Assembly (NCBI GenBank): GCA_947364235.1
Contig: CANARY010000001.1
Span: 62,001 to 126,000 of the forward strand
DNA length: 64,000 bases
From: an uncultured Candidatus Melainabacteria bacterium
Lineage (GTDB): Bacteria; Cyanobacteriota; Vampirovibrionia; Gastranaerophilales; Gastranaerophilaceae
Direction: 5' to 3'
Shown here: positions 32,885-41,103 of the stretch, in pieces
Numbering within the stretch: position 1 is the stretch's first letter
Layout: every line of letters starts with the position of its first letter
Notes under the pieces: model-generated
Seen by the model: only the letters and a program-made list of their open reading frames with translations
Told to the model about the DNA's origin: nothing
Database searches by the model: none
Position numbers and translations under genes: made by a program

Positions 32885-34678
32885 ATGACAGTTAAAAATA
32901 TACGTAACATAGCGATAATTGCTCACGTTGACCACGGCAAAACAACACTTGTAGACTGTATGCTGAAACAAAGCGGAGCTTTTAGAGAAAACCAGCAAGT
33001 TCAGGAGCGTGTTCTTGACAGCAATGATTTAGAAAGAGAAAGAGGCATCACAATTCTTTCTAAAAACATTTCAATTGATTATAAAGGAACAAAAATTAAT
33101 GTTGTTGACACACCGGGTCACGCAGACTTCGGCGGTGAAGTTGAACGTGTATTAGGAATGGTAGACGGTGCGCTTTTAATCGTAGATGCAGCCGAAGGTC
33201 CGATGCCTCAAACAAGGTTTGTACTTTCTAAAGCACTTGAGCTTGGTATCAAAATAATTGTAGTTATCAACAAAATCGACAAACCTGCAGGCGACCCTGA
33301 CGGAACTTTAGACAAAGTTTTCGACCTGTTTACAGAACTTACAGACAGAGAAGACCTAATCGACTTCCCTTACATATATGCAAGCTCATTAAACGGTTTT
33401 GCAATCAAACATCTTGATGATGAAAAGAAAGACATGGTTCCGCTCCTTGACTGTATTTTAGCAAATATTCAAGAGCCTTCCGGCGACTCTAATAAACCGT
33501 TCCAATTCAGAGCAACAACTCTTGATTACAACGAATACGTAGGAAGAATTGTAATCGGTCGTGTGGTAAACGGTGTAATACATTCACAAGACCAAGTTGC
33601 TTGGATTAACGCAGAAGGCAAAGTCAGCCGCGGTAAAATCACTAAGCTTTTCGGGTTCAAAGACCTTGGCAGAGTTGAAATTGATTCTGCGGAAGCAGGT
33701 GATATTGTAGGTATTGCAGGTTTTCCTGATATTCAGATTGGTGAAACTTTATGCGACCCAAACAATGTTGAAGCTTTGCCATTGATTAAGGTTGACGAAC
33801 CTACATTACAAATGAATTTTTCTGTAAATGACAGCCCGTTTGCAGGTCAAGAAGGCAAGTTTGTAACTTCAAGGCAGCTTAGAAAAAGACTTTACGACGA
33901 GCTTGAAAAGAACGTAAGCTTAAGAGTTGAAGACACAGATTCTACTGATTGCTTTAAAGTAAGCGGCAGAGGCGAGCTTCACCTCGGCGTTTTAATCGAA
34001 ACAATGAGAAGAGAAGGTTACGAATTCCAAGTTTCTAAGCCGGAAGTTATTTACAAAGGTGAAGGCGAAAATCTTCAAGAACCATTTGAAAACTTGCTTA
34101 TTGATGTTCCGGAAGAATATGCAGGCTCTTGTATTGACAGGCTTTCAGGAAGAAAAGCTACAATGCTTGAAATGCAAAACAACAATAACAGAACCAGTAT
34201 GAAGTTTTCAATCCCTGCAAGAGGCTTAATCGGTTTCCGCACAGAATTCATACGTATGACCCGCGGAGAAGGCATTATGTACCACACATTTGATGAGTAC
34301 AAACCATTTGCCGGAGATATTCCAAAACAAAGAAGCGGCTCAATCCTTGCTCATGAACAGGGAGAAGCAATTCCTTACGCTCTTGCCCAGTTTGAAGACA
34401 GAGGCGTATTCTTTGTAACACCAAAAACAAAAGTTTACCGCGGAATGATAATCGGTGAAGGCAACAGACCGCAAGATATTGTTGTAAACATTTGCAAAAC
34501 AAAGAAATTAACTAATATGAGAAGCGCAACAGCTGATGTAATGGTAACTTTACAAGCGCATAAAGAACTTTCGCTCGAAGACTGCCTTGAATACATCAGC
34601 GACGATGAGCTTGTCGAAATTACTCCTGAAAATATCAGAATGAGAAAACAAGATTTGGTTAAATTTAAGAGTATTTAG
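32885..34678 (+). CDS. typA: GTP-binding protein TypA/BipA
   Basis: 597 residues, full length. G1 AHVDHGKTTLV, switch region RERGITI, G3 DTPGHADFGGEVER, G4 NKIDKP; EF-G-like domains and the TypA-specific C-terminal domain follow (RGEGIMYHTFDEYKPF). It is a ribosome-associated GTPase that helps 50S assembly and growth under stress such as cold. A long leader with three hairpins precedes it, and a strong terminator follows. Confidence 0.97.
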   Translation: MTVKNIRNIAIIAHVDHGKTTLVDCMLKQSGAFRENQQVQERVLDSNDLERERGITILSKNISIDYKGTKINVVDTPGHADFGGEVERVLGMVDGALLIVDAAEGPMPQTRFVLSKALELGIKIIVVINKIDKPAGDPDGTLDKVFDLFTELTDREDLIDFPYIYASSLNGFAIKHLDDEKKDMVPLLDCILANIQEPSGDSNKPFQFRATTLDYNEYVGRIVIGRVVNGVIHSQDQVAWINAEGKVSRGKITKLFGFKDLGRVEIDSAEAGDIVGIAGFPDIQIGETLCDPNNVEALPLIKVDEPTLQMNFSVNDSPFAGQEGKFVTSRQLRKRLYDELEKNVSLRVEDTDSTDCFKVSGRGELHLGVLIETMRREGYEFQVSKPEVIYKGEGENLQEPFENLLIDVPEEYAGSCIDRLSGRKATMLEMQNNNNRTSMKFSIPARGLIGFRTEFIRMTRGEGIMYHTFDEYKPFAGDIPKQRSGSILAHEQGEAIPYALAQFEDRGVFFVTPKTKVYRGMIIGEGNRPQDIVVNICKTKKLTNMRSATADVMVTLQAHKELSLEDCLEYISDDELVEITPENIRMRKQDLVKFKSI

Positions 34679-34690
34679 TTTAGCGATTTA

Positions 34691-34734
34691 ACCAAGGGCG
34701 GAACTGCTGGCAGTTCCGCCCTTGGTTTTTTATT
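34691..34734 (+). terminator. Intrinsic terminator of typA
   Basis: A 16-bp perfect stem (ACCAAGGGCGGAACTG with its complement), loop CTGG, then a T-run. The stop codon of the leftward island-2 gene lies within the T-run region. Confidence 0.9.
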
Positions 34735-34963
34735 TAAAAAAATCAGGATGAGTCACAGTTAATACATCAGTTTCAATATCATCCATATCATTCCATATTT
34801 TTTTGTGATTTGAAAGAAGAATTTCAAACGCCGGAAGCAATGTTTGTATTGAGTCATTATACTCTGCACCGGCGAGACAATATCCCTGCATGAGCTCCAT
34901 TAAACATCCATTCGTAAACATCAGCTGTGTAATTTCATCAATTTTCATTCCTGTATTAAGCAT
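34730..34963 (-). CDS. 77-residue helical protein of unknown function, island 2
   Basis: 77 residues from the ATG at 34963, chosen for AAGGAG eight bases upstream (a longer frame from 34993 lacks one). Helical and acidic, no signal peptide. It has the same length, orientation and neighbours as the protein at 24296-24529, though the sequences have drifted far apart. It is divergent from an XRE-type regulator and close to a type I toxin-like locus. Possible roles: antirepressor or partner of the XRE protein. Function unknown. Confidence 0.72.
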   Translation of the reverse strand: MLNTGMKIDEITQLMFTNGCLMELMQGYCLAGAEYNDSIQTLLPAFEILLSNHKKIWNDMDDIETDVLTVTHPDFFK

Positions 34964-35027
34964 GGTTTTTCTCCTTCTGGACAAATAGGTCAATATATAT
35001 TATCAATATTATGGAAAAATAGTACAT

Positions 35028-35237
35028 ATGTCAAGATTAAATTATTTAGGTAACAATATTAAAAAGTACCGCGAAGCTAAAGGATTAACTCAAATAGCTT
35101 TAGCCGTAAGACTTGAGCTATCATATGAATATATTTGTCGAGTTGAGAGAGGACAAAAATGTATGAGCTTGCGCAAATTATTTGAGTTGGCAGATATTCT
35201 AGAAGTAGATTTTTGTAAACTGATGGATTTTAAATAA
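35028..35237 (+). CDS. XRE-family helix-turn-helix regulator, island 2
   Basis: 69 residues, a single HTH_3 domain: LGNNIKKYREAKGLTQIALA (helices 1-2), RLELSYEYICRVERGQK (recognition helix), MSLRKLFELADILEV (helices 4-5). Such proteins repress divergent promoters; the 64-base gap to the 77-residue gene contains AATATATATT and related inverted repeats. It ends just before the toxin-like locus 2 on the same strand, so transcripts could read into it. Confidence 0.88.
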   Translation: MSRLNYLGNNIKKYREAKGLTQIALAVRLELSYEYICRVERGQKCMSLRKLFELADILEVDFCKLMDFK

Positions 35238-35308
35238 AAGGGGAGTACCCAAAACCCAACTCCTACACACGAGTACTAGAGAAAAAGCTAGGAAGGAGGG
35301 TTAAGACT

Positions 35309-35377
35309 GTGATTAACAAAATAATAATGCTACTAATTGTAGCAACGCTATTCATAGTAGCACTAAAAGTTAATTGA
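35309..35377 (+). CDS. 22-residue single-pass membrane peptide, probable type I toxin (locus 2)
   Basis: Starts with GTG; the peptide begins MINKIIMLLIVATLFIVA and ends LKVN. A basic residue at each end flanks one hydrophobic helix. GGAGG (35295-35299) lies nine bases upstream. An antisense promoter faces it from the 3' UTR, and an antisense terminator is built into codons 4-12. Same architecture as loci 1 and 3. It is directly downstream of an XRE gene. Toxicity is inferred from anatomy, not from homology. Confidence 0.72.
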   Translation: MINKIIMLLIVATLFIVALKVN

Positions 35378-35434
35378 TAGGGGGTACTAAGCGAAGTCCT
35401 AAGGAAGTACCATTTTCTTAGGGCTTCCCCCTAT
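35315..35434 (-). ncRNA. Predicted antisense RNA (antitoxin), locus 2
   Basis: Starts about 7 bases after the -10 at 35441-35446, runs through the complement of the toxin 3' UTR, and ends inside the toxin gene at the stem GCTAC/GTAGC (35329-35343) followed by a T-rich tract (35318-35328). Length about 120 nt. Confidence 0.62.
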
Positions 35435-35440
35435 GTATAC

Positions 35441-35469
35441 ATTATTTACGATTTTATACGATTTGTCAA
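35441..35469 (-). promoter_or_regulatory. Antisense RNA promoter, locus 2
   Basis: -35 TTGACA (35469-35464), 17-bp spacer, -10 AATAAT (35446-35441). It shares TTGACAAA and TAAAATCGTAAATAAT with the locus 1 antisense promoter. Confidence 0.75.
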
Positions 35470-35610
35470 CAGCCCCCCACCACCAACAGAAAAAATTTGA
35501 CAAACAAAAACTTCTCATTAAGAAAATATCGTACAAATGTACGATATTTTCTTTAAATAGTAAAGAACATCAAAGAATTTCCGATATTATTAAAGGAAGG
35601 ATGGTTTATA
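35470..35610. other. Spacer between island 2 and the TPR gene
   Basis: Contains an inverted repeat AAAATATCGTACA / TGTACGATATTTT (about 35523-35551), a perfect 13-bp stem that could be an operator or terminator. AAAGGAAGG near 35593 serves the next gene. Confidence 0.55.
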
Positions 35611-37284
35611 TTGTTTAACACAATGAATACAGTGCGCCCGCGCCCTTATCCTCAAAGGGGAACAGGCAATTATAATGCAGGAAACGACGGTACTGACAAA
35701 GACGGTCATAACAGCAATGCGCAAGACCAGCAGCAGCAACGCCAAAACCAGCAGACAATTGCACGCGGAAGAGCAGAAGATATTCATCAAGGCCAGCCAA
35801 TACGTCAGGCAATTTATTCACCAGCTTCAAACGCTTATCCGGCAGCTTATCCGCAAAAGCAGAGTTATCAAGTTCAAACCCCGCCTCCAATAAGATATGA
35901 AGGGCATCAAATTAACCCGATGCAGTATCAGGCTGCGCAGGCAGGATACCAGCCAATCGGAAATTCTGCTGCAGCTCAGCCGGCGGCACAGCCGCAAAGA
36001 AGCAATAGAGTTAATATTGCTCAGATTTTAAAAGATTTTAGAAACACAATCAAAGCTATCGCCACTCCCGCTGAAATAGAAGAACAAGTCGAGCGTTATC
36101 TTCAAATCGTCGAGCAGCAAGTAAGAGAGCCTCAGCCTCAGGTTAATTTAATCCAGAGCAACTTAAAAATAGCTGCTTCAATGCTTGACAAATACATTTC
36201 CGACACTTTGAACAAAGACTCAAAAGTTGTTCAAAATTGGCTTGATGCTTTGTTTTTACAAAAAATCAACTACAGCTACAACGAAGCTGAAATCAATCCG
36301 AACTTCCTTGTAAAATTCCCTGAAAACAGAGAAGCTGAAAAGCAGCAGCCTTCATCTGAGCCTGAACAAAAAGCCGCTGAAATAGTTCAAGAAGAAGTTC
36401 AGCCTGTAATTGAAGCTTCTCAAGAAGAAGTTATCGAATTTGAGCCTGAAGAACTTACTTTAGAAGAAGAATTTGTTCAGGCTCAGAAAACAATATCTAA
36501 AAAACCAAATATAACCATCGTTCCACAAGACACTAAATTAAAATCTTTATTTGTTGAAGCCAAAAAACAAGCTTTTTCAAACAACCCGCAGCGTGCAATG
36601 CAAATGTTTAAAGAAGCTTTTTCAAGAGCTTCTGAGCTTAATGACAAAGAGACCCAGTCGAGAATTTGCCTTGAAATCGGTAAAATTTACGACGATAATG
36701 ACCATTTTGCTCAAGCACTTAACAGCTACAACAAGTCATTGCAGTACACTACAGACGTAAACGTAAAATCAAGAGCGCATTTTTCTATGGCTCAGATTTA
36801 CGATGACGTGAACGAAGTTGGACCAGCACTAAATCATTACATGACATCAATTTCTTACGCAGGAAAATCCGATGACTTAATCGGACAGTCTGATTCCTTA
36901 ACAAGAATGGCGAATATTTTCACAGACAAATACGATGAAGGTGCGTTCGATTATTATGATGTTGCAAAAAAACTTATCGAACAGACAGCTGACAGCTCAA
37001 TGAAAGGTTACGTTTTAAGCAGTACAGCAGACGCATGCGTTCAGTTTAAGAAGAACGACAAAGCTTTAAAATATTATGCAGAAGCTGTTAAAAATTATGA
37101 GCAGTCAGGTTCAAGAGAAGAAATTGCACAAAACTACAAATCAGCAGCAGAAATTATGTTAAGCTTCAACAGCCCAAACAAAGCAAAATCTTTGCTTAAG
37201 AAAGCTTTAGTAAATGCTGTTAAAACAAAAAACGAAGATTTGATTTCAGAAATTAACAATTTATTAGCATCAACAGGAAGTTAA
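35611..37284 (+). CDS. TPR-repeat protein with Q/P-rich N-terminus
   Basis: 557 residues if the TTG at 35611 is used (AAAGGAAGG lies about ten bases upstream); the ATG at 35623 is the alternative. Residues 20-135 are low-complexity, rich in Gln, Pro, Asn and Tyr. Residues 135-225 are helical, 235-290 very acidic, and 310-550 hold about six tetratricopeptide repeats (e.g. ALNSYNKSLQYTTDVNVKSR). It is probably a cytoplasmic scaffold or adaptor; no enzymatic motif. The stop overlaps that of the convergent permease gene by four bases. Confidence 0.8.
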   Translation: MFNTMNTVRPRPYPQRGTGNYNAGNDGTDKDGHNSNAQDQQQQRQNQQTIARGRAEDIHQGQPIRQAIYSPASNAYPAAYPQKQSYQVQTPPPIRYEGHQINPMQYQAAQAGYQPIGNSAAAQPAAQPQRSNRVNIAQILKDFRNTIKAIATPAEIEEQVERYLQIVEQQVREPQPQVNLIQSNLKIAASMLDKYISDTLNKDSKVVQNWLDALFLQKINYSYNEAEINPNFLVKFPENREAEKQQPSSEPEQKAAEIVQEEVQPVIEASQEEVIEFEPEELTLEEEFVQAQKTISKKPNITIVPQDTKLKSLFVEAKKQAFSNNPQRAMQMFKEAFSRASELNDKETQSRICLEIGKIYDDNDHFAQALNSYNKSLQYTTDVNVKSRAHFSMAQIYDDVNEVGPALNHYMTSISYAGKSDDLIGQSDSLTRMANIFTDKYDEGAFDYYDVAKKLIEQTADSSMKGYVLSSTADACVQFKKNDKALKYYAEAVKNYEQSGSREEIAQNYKSAAEIMLSFNSPNKAKSLLKKALVNAVKTKNEDLISEINNLLASTGS

Positions 37285-38090
37285 CCTTCTTTTCCTGCTC
37301 CGCTCATCGGGTTATTGATTAAATATTTTCTACCCAGCACAAAAATAAAAATTACAGGAATAGAGCAGATGCAAGAACATGCCATAAGCTCTCCCCAAAG
37401 AGTAACTTCCCGAAACGAGCTTTTAAATATCGTTAACCCGACTGCTAAAGTACGCATGCTTTCCGTATTTGTAACAATAAGAGGCCACATAAAACTATTC
37501 CAGGCAGTTACAAAAGTAAATATGCTTAAAGTCGCTATTGCAGGTAAAGCACAAGGAAGAGCGATTTTGAAGAATGTCTGAAAAACATTACAGCCGTCCA
37601 GCTTAGAAGCATCTTCTAAATCTTTTACAAAGCTTAAAAAATACTGCCTCATCATAAACACGCCAAATCCGCCGAAAACTCCCGGAATAATCAAAGCTTC
37701 ATACGTATTTATCCATCCAAGTTTACTCATAAGATAAAACAAAGGAACAATATTAACCTGAGGAGGAATCATCATGGTAAGAATAAATATAAAGAACAGA
37801 ACATCTTTACCTTTAAACTCCATCCTTGCAAACCCGTAACCAGCAAGAGCTGAGATGATTACCTGGCCGATAGTTGTAAAAAGGGCAGTAATCAAGCTGT
37901 TTAAAAAATATTTTGCAACTGGTATGGAAGCGAAAACATTTTTATAAGCACAAAAAGAAAGATTAACATTCTTATAATCCGTAAAAATGTTTTCGCTTCC
38001 ACTTAAAGAAATTAAAAACATCATAAAAAACGGAATTATCATAGAAAAAGCTAAAAAAATTAAAACTGAAAGCAAAAAAAATTTTTTCAT
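37281..38090 (-). CDS. ABC sugar transporter permease, MalG/AraQ type
   Basis: 269 residues with six membrane helices. The EAA loop that docks on the ATPase is EDASKLDGCNVFQTFFKIALP, with the typical Gly seven residues on. The N-terminus MKKFFLLSVLIFLAFSMIIPFF is the first helix. It should import a sugar or polyol, but no partner permease, ATPase or binding protein is near. A TAAAAT box ends six bases before the ATG. Only 23 bases separate its start from the divergent gene at 38114. Confidence 0.9.
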   Translation of the reverse strand: MKKFFLLSVLIFLAFSMIIPFFMMFLISLSGSENIFTDYKNVNLSFCAYKNVFASIPVAKYFLNSLITALFTTIGQVIISALAGYGFARMEFKGKDVLFFIFILTMMIPPQVNIVPLFYLMSKLGWINTYEALIIPGVFGGFGVFMMRQYFLSFVKDLEDASKLDGCNVFQTFFKIALPCALPAIATLSIFTFVTAWNSFMWPLIVTNTESMRTLAVGLTIFKSSFREVTLWGELMACSCICSIPVIFIFVLGRKYLINNPMSGAGKEG

Positions 38091-38113
38091 ACTTTTATTT
38101 TAGTATAAATAAT

Positions 38114-38809
38114 ATGAAATACAGCAGAACAATTACAGATAAATTTTTAAACTCATCTTTTCTGGCATCTTCTCTTTTTGTTACAAGCGGATGCCATAAA
38201 ACTTATAAAGATTATAAAAATGCGCCTAATGAATACAAAGACAAATTTCTTGTAAAAGATTGTTTAATTTTATCCGGCGCTGCACTTGGTATGCTTGGTT
38301 ATCACAGCGCTTCAAATAAATTGTATAAACCTTCAAACTTAATTTTAAAAGACTTTTTATCCGGAATATTGGCGAGCGCTTCGGGAATTTTAGGTGCTTT
38401 AGCCATGGATTGCCTTTATTCAAAATGCAATAAAGACGAGCTGGAATACAAACCTGTTCATAACGAAAAAAACAAAATGTCTGCATTCTTAGACGAAAAT
38501 CTAGCAAAAGTTACTGACAAAGATACACGCAGTGCATTGTATTCAAGTGTTTCTGATCTGCCGATAATTTCATCCGGCATGCTTGGAGCAAATGCAATCG
38601 AAATTGCTCAAAATAAAAAGTTCAGCCAAAAACTTAAACATTCCACCGGTTACCTTGTAAATGATACTTTGATTCCTTTAATCTTTCTTTCTGTGTCAAG
38701 CGCACTTACAAAAAACTTAAAACCGATAATTAGAATTCCTGCAGTATTCCTATCACTATTTACAGGAACACTTGTTACAAGAAAAATCTTTGATAAAATT
38801 TCAAAATAA
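38114..38809 (+). CDS. Hypothetical membrane protein
   Basis: 231 residues with about four hydrophobic segments: LNSSFLASSLFVTSG, DCLILSGAALGMLGYHS, LSGILASASGILGALAMDCLY and VNDTLIPLIFLSVSSAL. Two halves (about 20-110 and 130-225) look alike in layout, suggesting an internal duplication. I recognise no family. Its start is 23 bases from that of the divergent ABC permease, so its mRNA must have little or no leader. A bidirectional terminator follows. Confidence 0.72.
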   Translation: MKYSRTITDKFLNSSFLASSLFVTSGCHKTYKDYKNAPNEYKDKFLVKDCLILSGAALGMLGYHSASNKLYKPSNLILKDFLSGILASASGILGALAMDCLYSKCNKDELEYKPVHNEKNKMSAFLDENLAKVTDKDTRSALYSSVSDLPIISSGMLGANAIEIAQNKKFSQKLKHSTGYLVNDTLIPLIFLSVSSALTKNLKPIIRIPAVFLSLFTGTLVTRKIFDKISK

Positions 38810-38810
38810 A

Positions 38811-38839
38811 AAAGACTTGTATTATTACAAGTCTTTTTT
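38811..38839. terminator. Bidirectional terminator
   Basis: Perfect stem AAAGACTTGTA / TACAAGTCTTT with a four-base loop and A/T runs on both sides. It ends the hypothetical gene and the leftward tRNA-Pro. Confidence 0.88.
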
Positions 38840-38842
38840 AAA

Positions 38843-38919
38843 TGGTCGGGATGACACGATTCGAACGTGCGACCCCCTCGTCCCAAGCGAGGTGCGCTAC
38901 CAAACTGCGCTACATCCCG
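38843..38919 (-). tRNA. tRNA-Pro (anticodon TGG)
   Basis: Cloverleaf read on the minus strand: acceptor CGGGATG/CATCCCG, D-arm GCGCAGTTTGGTAGCGC, anticodon arm CTCGC-TTGGGAC-GAG with TGG, and T-arm GTTCGAATC. A CCA end is encoded (38845-38843). Confidence 0.96.
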
Positions 38920-39013
38920 GTCGCAAAGTGTATAATAATATTAACCAAAACAAAAAAAGAAATCAAGTGTTTTTATTTAAAAATTTAACCCTTTGATGTA
39001 TAATAGCCATGCT

Positions 39014-40621
39014 ATGACAAATCTTTTACAGGTAAAAACATCAGCATCAGCACTTGTAGAAACTCTCAAAAAGCTAGGAGTTGACAGTATTTTCGGCTAT
39101 CCGGGCGCTTCTGTTTTAAGTATCTACAATGAACTTTTTAATACTCAAGAAATAAAACATTACCTTGTAAGGCATGAACAAGCAGCAGTTCACGCTGCAG
39201 AAGGATATGCAAGAGTAAGCGGAAAAACAGGTGTAGTACTTGTAACTTCAGGCCCTGGTTTTACTAACACAGTAACAGGTATAGCAAACGCTTATGCAGA
39301 CTCAACTCCTCTTGTAGTTCTTGCTGGAGACGTAACTTCTGAAAACAAAGAAGGCAAGATATTCCAAAACGTAGACATAACATCAATCGCAAAATCTTGC
39401 TGTAAAAAAACTTATACTGTATCTCAAAATGACGACATTGCGCAAGTTATTACAAAAGCTTTTAAAGAAGCGCAAACAGGTGTAAAAGGCCCTGTTGTTG
39501 TTGCTCTTCCAAGAAACATCCTTGAAAATAATTATTCGCCGAAAGATAAAACAAATTTCGAACAAATTGAAATTATACCAGACTTAACAGAACAAGCCTC
39601 AAGCTTGCAAAAACTAATAAATACTTCGCAAAATCCGCTTCTTTTAATCGGCGGAGGATGTTTAGATGCAGCAGAAGAAATCGAAAAATTTGTATCCGAA
39701 TTCCAGCTCCCTGTTGTTTCAACGCTTATGGGGATTGGGATTTATCCATCTGAAAATAACATGTATCTTGGAATGATTGGATTAAATGGAGTCAACTCCG
39801 CAAACAATGCGCTTAGTAAATGCGACTTACTAATAGCTCTAGGCACAGCGTTTTCCGATCGTTCTACCTGCAAAAAGAATGACTTCGCATCAAACTGTAA
39901 AGTTGTCTCAGTCAACATTTCACATTCGCAAAAAAATGCAGACTTAGAAATAATTTCAGACGTAAAAATATTCTTAAACGAATTACTTCAAAACAAAAAA
40001 CAAGCTGAAGCAAATAAAAAATGGCACGCGCATCTTGACGCTCTTAAAGATGATTCAGCAGACGAAACCGAAAGCTTTGAATGCCTCCATTCTTCTTTCG
40101 TACTCAAAACAATTTCAGAATATACAAAATCTTATGAACCGGTTGTTGTCACTGATGTCGGCCAGCACCAAATGCTTACAGCTCAGTTTTTTAACTTCAA
40201 CAAACCAAGAAAATTCATAACTTCAGGCGGACTTGGAACAATGGGATTTGGACTGCCAGCTTCAATCGGAGCACATATAGCAAACCCAGGCAGCTTAATC
40301 TTAAATATCACTGGAGACGGCTCATTTCAAATGAACCTGCAAGAACTTGCAACCTGCAGAGAACATCATATTCCTGTAAAAATTATTATCATGAATAACA
40401 GCTACTTAGGAATGGTTCGCCAGCTGCAAGAAAAAATCTACAATAATCAATACCAAGTTGAAATGATTAACCCTGATTTTACTAAAATTGCAGAAGCATA
40501 CGACTTATTCGCAATACGAGTTAATAGAAAAGCCGAGCTTATACCTGCACTGGAAAAAGCTATCCACCATCAAGGAACAGCAATCATAGACATAATTATT
40601 GATTCTTTTGAAAATATTTAA
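39014..40621 (+). CDS. ilvB: Acetolactate synthase large subunit-like ThDP enzyme
   Basis: 535 residues from the ATG at 39014; TATAAT lies nine bases upstream, inside the longer frame from 38993. Catalytic glutamate region RHEQAAVHAAEGYARVSG, FAD-site-like central domain, and ThDP/Mg motif GDGSFQMNLQEL...NN. It condenses pyruvate to acetolactate for valine/leucine synthesis or acetoin formation. No regulatory subunit gene (ilvN) is adjacent, so a catabolic or stand-alone enzyme is possible. Confidence 0.88.
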   Translation: MTNLLQVKTSASALVETLKKLGVDSIFGYPGASVLSIYNELFNTQEIKHYLVRHEQAAVHAAEGYARVSGKTGVVLVTSGPGFTNTVTGIANAYADSTPLVVLAGDVTSENKEGKIFQNVDITSIAKSCCKKTYTVSQNDDIAQVITKAFKEAQTGVKGPVVVALPRNILENNYSPKDKTNFEQIEIIPDLTEQASSLQKLINTSQNPLLLIGGGCLDAAEEIEKFVSEFQLPVVSTLMGIGIYPSENNMYLGMIGLNGVNSANNALSKCDLLIALGTAFSDRSTCKKNDFASNCKVVSVNISHSQKNADLEIISDVKIFLNELLQNKKQAEANKKWHAHLDALKDDSADETESFECLHSSFVLKTISEYTKSYEPVVVTDVGQHQMLTAQFFNFNKPRKFITSGGLGTMGFGLPASIGAHIANPGSLILNITGDGSFQMNLQELATCREHHIPVKIIIMNNSYLGMVRQLQEKIYNNQYQVEMINPDFTKIAEAYDLFAIRVNRKAELIPALEKAIHHQGTAIIDIIIDSFENI

Positions 40622-40676
40622 CGCCTTCGTGCCCTGTAATATCTATTAAACCACGAGTTAACCGCGTTACCAAAGT

Positions 40677-40716
40677 AAAAAGGCGGCAAACGCATAAATG
40701 CGTTTGCCGCCTTAAT
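40677..40716. terminator. Bidirectional terminator between ilvB and a CopG gene
   Basis: 13-bp perfect stem AGGCGGCAAACGC / GCGTTTGCCGCCT with flanking AAAA on the left and TTAAT on the right, serving two convergent genes. Confidence 0.8.
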
Positions 40717-40750
40717 CATAAATCCCTTTTTCCTTTTCCCAGCTTGTGCT

Positions 40751-40939
40751 TTAATCCAAAAGCGCTTCCAAAATCGCAGCATTCTTTCCAGCCATTGTAT
40801 TAGCTTTTACTCTGCTTTTGTACATATAGCTTCTCAATGCCTCACGAATAAGCTCAGAACGTGTTCTGTTTTCGCCTTCTGCTACCTGATCGATTCTGTC
40901 CAAAAATTCTTCGGGCATTGAAATTAGTACTCTTGCCAT
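40751..40939 (-). CDS. Ribbon-helix-helix (CopG-family) DNA-binding protein
   Basis: 62 residues. N-terminal strand MARVLISMPEEFLDRIDQVA and helices ENRTRSELIREALRSYMYK form the RHH fold; NikR-like or antitoxin-like. GGAG lies upstream of the ATG. No toxin gene is next to it, so it is more likely a solitary regulator than an antitoxin. Confidence 0.88.
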   Translation of the reverse strand: MARVLISMPEEFLDRIDQVAEGENRTRSELIREALRSYMYKSRVKANTMAGKNAAILEALLD

Positions 40940-41045
40940 ATATTTCTCCTTTACTTTTTAATGACTAGTGATATCCTGTATATATAATAAGTTCCAGAGA
41001 AAGAAAAAATTGCCTTTTTAAAAGCAAATATTAAGAAATATTAAC

Positions 41046-41081
41046 AAACATCCCTATCATTAAATAATGACAGGGATGTTT
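41046..41081 (-). terminator. Terminator of the SLH gene
   Basis: AAACATCCCTATCAT / ATGACAGGGATGTTT stem with one mismatch, then TTAATATTT on the minus strand. Confidence 0.7.
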
Positions 41082-41103
41082 AAAAATCATATTAACACAT
41101 GTA

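Larger units (their letters stand above)
35239..35445 (+). ncRNA. Predicted toxin mRNA with masked ribosome site, locus 2
   Basis: The leader segment AGTACCC (35244-35250) pairs with GGGTACT (35382-35388) just past the stop codon. TCCTA (35261-35265) pairs with TAGGA (35289-35293) at the ribosome site. The 3' UTR forms a long stem: GAAGTCCTAAG pairs with CTTAGGGCTTC, flanked by GGGGG/CCCCC, followed by T-rich sequence. The exact 5' end is not determined; a promoter is not obvious. Confidence 0.5.

Noticed and set aside
40751-40939. CopG protein as antitoxin of a type II pair
   Set aside because: No toxin gene adjoins it; the neighbours are ilvB across a terminator and the SLH gene.
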